Of a stretch of 6,778 bases of DNA, positions 6,694 through 6,778 are shown in pieces (the stretch's first letter is position 1; the number at the start of each line of letters is the position of its first letter). This stretch comes from Acidobacteriota bacterium. Its GTDB lineage: Bacteria > Acidobacteriota > UBA890 > WLXD01. A model generated the notes under the pieces. It was given only the letters and a program-made list of their open reading frames with translations. It had not been told where the DNA came from and made no database searches. The translations under genes and the position numbers were made by a program. Location: the NCBI GenBank assembly GCA_022571615.1, contig JACZXM010000162.1, positions 1 to 6,778 of the forward strand, in the 5' to 3' direction.

Positions 6694-6724
6694 GGCAGGC
6701 CTGCCCGCACCGCTGAGCGGTGCG
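6694..6724. repeat. Two abutting perfect palindromes upstream of the PAC2 gene
   Basis: GGCAGGCCTGCC (6694-6705) is a perfect 12-bp palindrome. It is followed immediately by CGCACCGCT-G-AGCGGTGCG (6706-6724), with 9-bp arms around one base. They sit about 85 to 115 bp upstream of the PAC2 ATG (6610), in its likely promoter region. Tandem dyads suggest an operator, or a repeat of the REP/intergenic type. No T-run follows on either side, so a rho-independent terminator is not supported. No regulator is visible nearby to pair with it. Confidence 0.4.
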
Positions 6725-6778
6725 CTGGTACGGCGCATAGTGCAATCCCTGGCCGCCCACACGCGGTTGCGCTTCATC

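Noticed and set aside
6611..6760. N-terminal extension of the PAC2 protein by 50 residues to 6760
   Set aside because: The extension has no PAC2 similarity and spans the tandem palindromes; the ATG at 6610 gives the family-like N-terminus.

Overview
The window is a GC-rich bacterial chromosomal segment, most likely from an Acidobacteriota- or Gemmatimonadota-type soil or environmental bacterium. The best clue is a permease of the 'acidobacterial duplicated orphan permease' (ADOP) type. GTG/TTG start options and MmyB-type regulators also fit a high-GC genome. The assignment rests on gene content, not on a marker gene. No rRNA, tRNA, CRISPR array, transposase or phage gene was seen.

Left part (1-2271). 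The start of a minus-strand gene, probably exported, leaves the window at base 1. A minus-strand XRE/MmyB-like regulator (250-1077) follows, and a plus-strand membrane-anchored alpha/beta hydrolase (1264-2271) is divergent from it. A perfect 17-bp palindrome, ATTACCTCCGAGGTAAT (1164-1180), sits midway between the regulator and hydrolase starts. A diverged copy, matching at 14 of 17 bases, lies at 154-170 upstream of the left-edge gene. The simplest reading is a small local regulon: the regulator controls itself, the hydrolase and the left-edge gene, perhaps in response to a lipid-like ligand.

Middle part (2349-3272). A minus-strand class I SAM methyltransferase (2349-2909) is followed upstream by about 330 bp of gene debris. 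A short minus-strand tail, possibly the C-terminus of an S9-type serine peptidase, ends in an ATGA overlap with the methyltransferase start. Abutting it on the plus strand is a decayed RadC-family (JAMM/MPN) fragment with an in-frame nonsense codon and a missing metal-ligand Asp. This looks like a deletion or recombination junction.

Right part (3273-6778). A PAC2-family protein (5963-6610) and a large ADOP permease (3273-5966) run leftwards on the minus strand and overlap by GTGA, so they are probably co-transcribed. The PAC2 protein looks C-terminally truncated, as if the permease had been joined onto it. No ABC ATPase is encoded in the window, as expected for the orphan permease class. Two abutting perfect palindromes (6694-6724) lie upstream of the PAC2 gene.

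I do not see a clear, complete new system. The strongest leads are the regulator with its paired palindromes and the two gene-remnant junctions.
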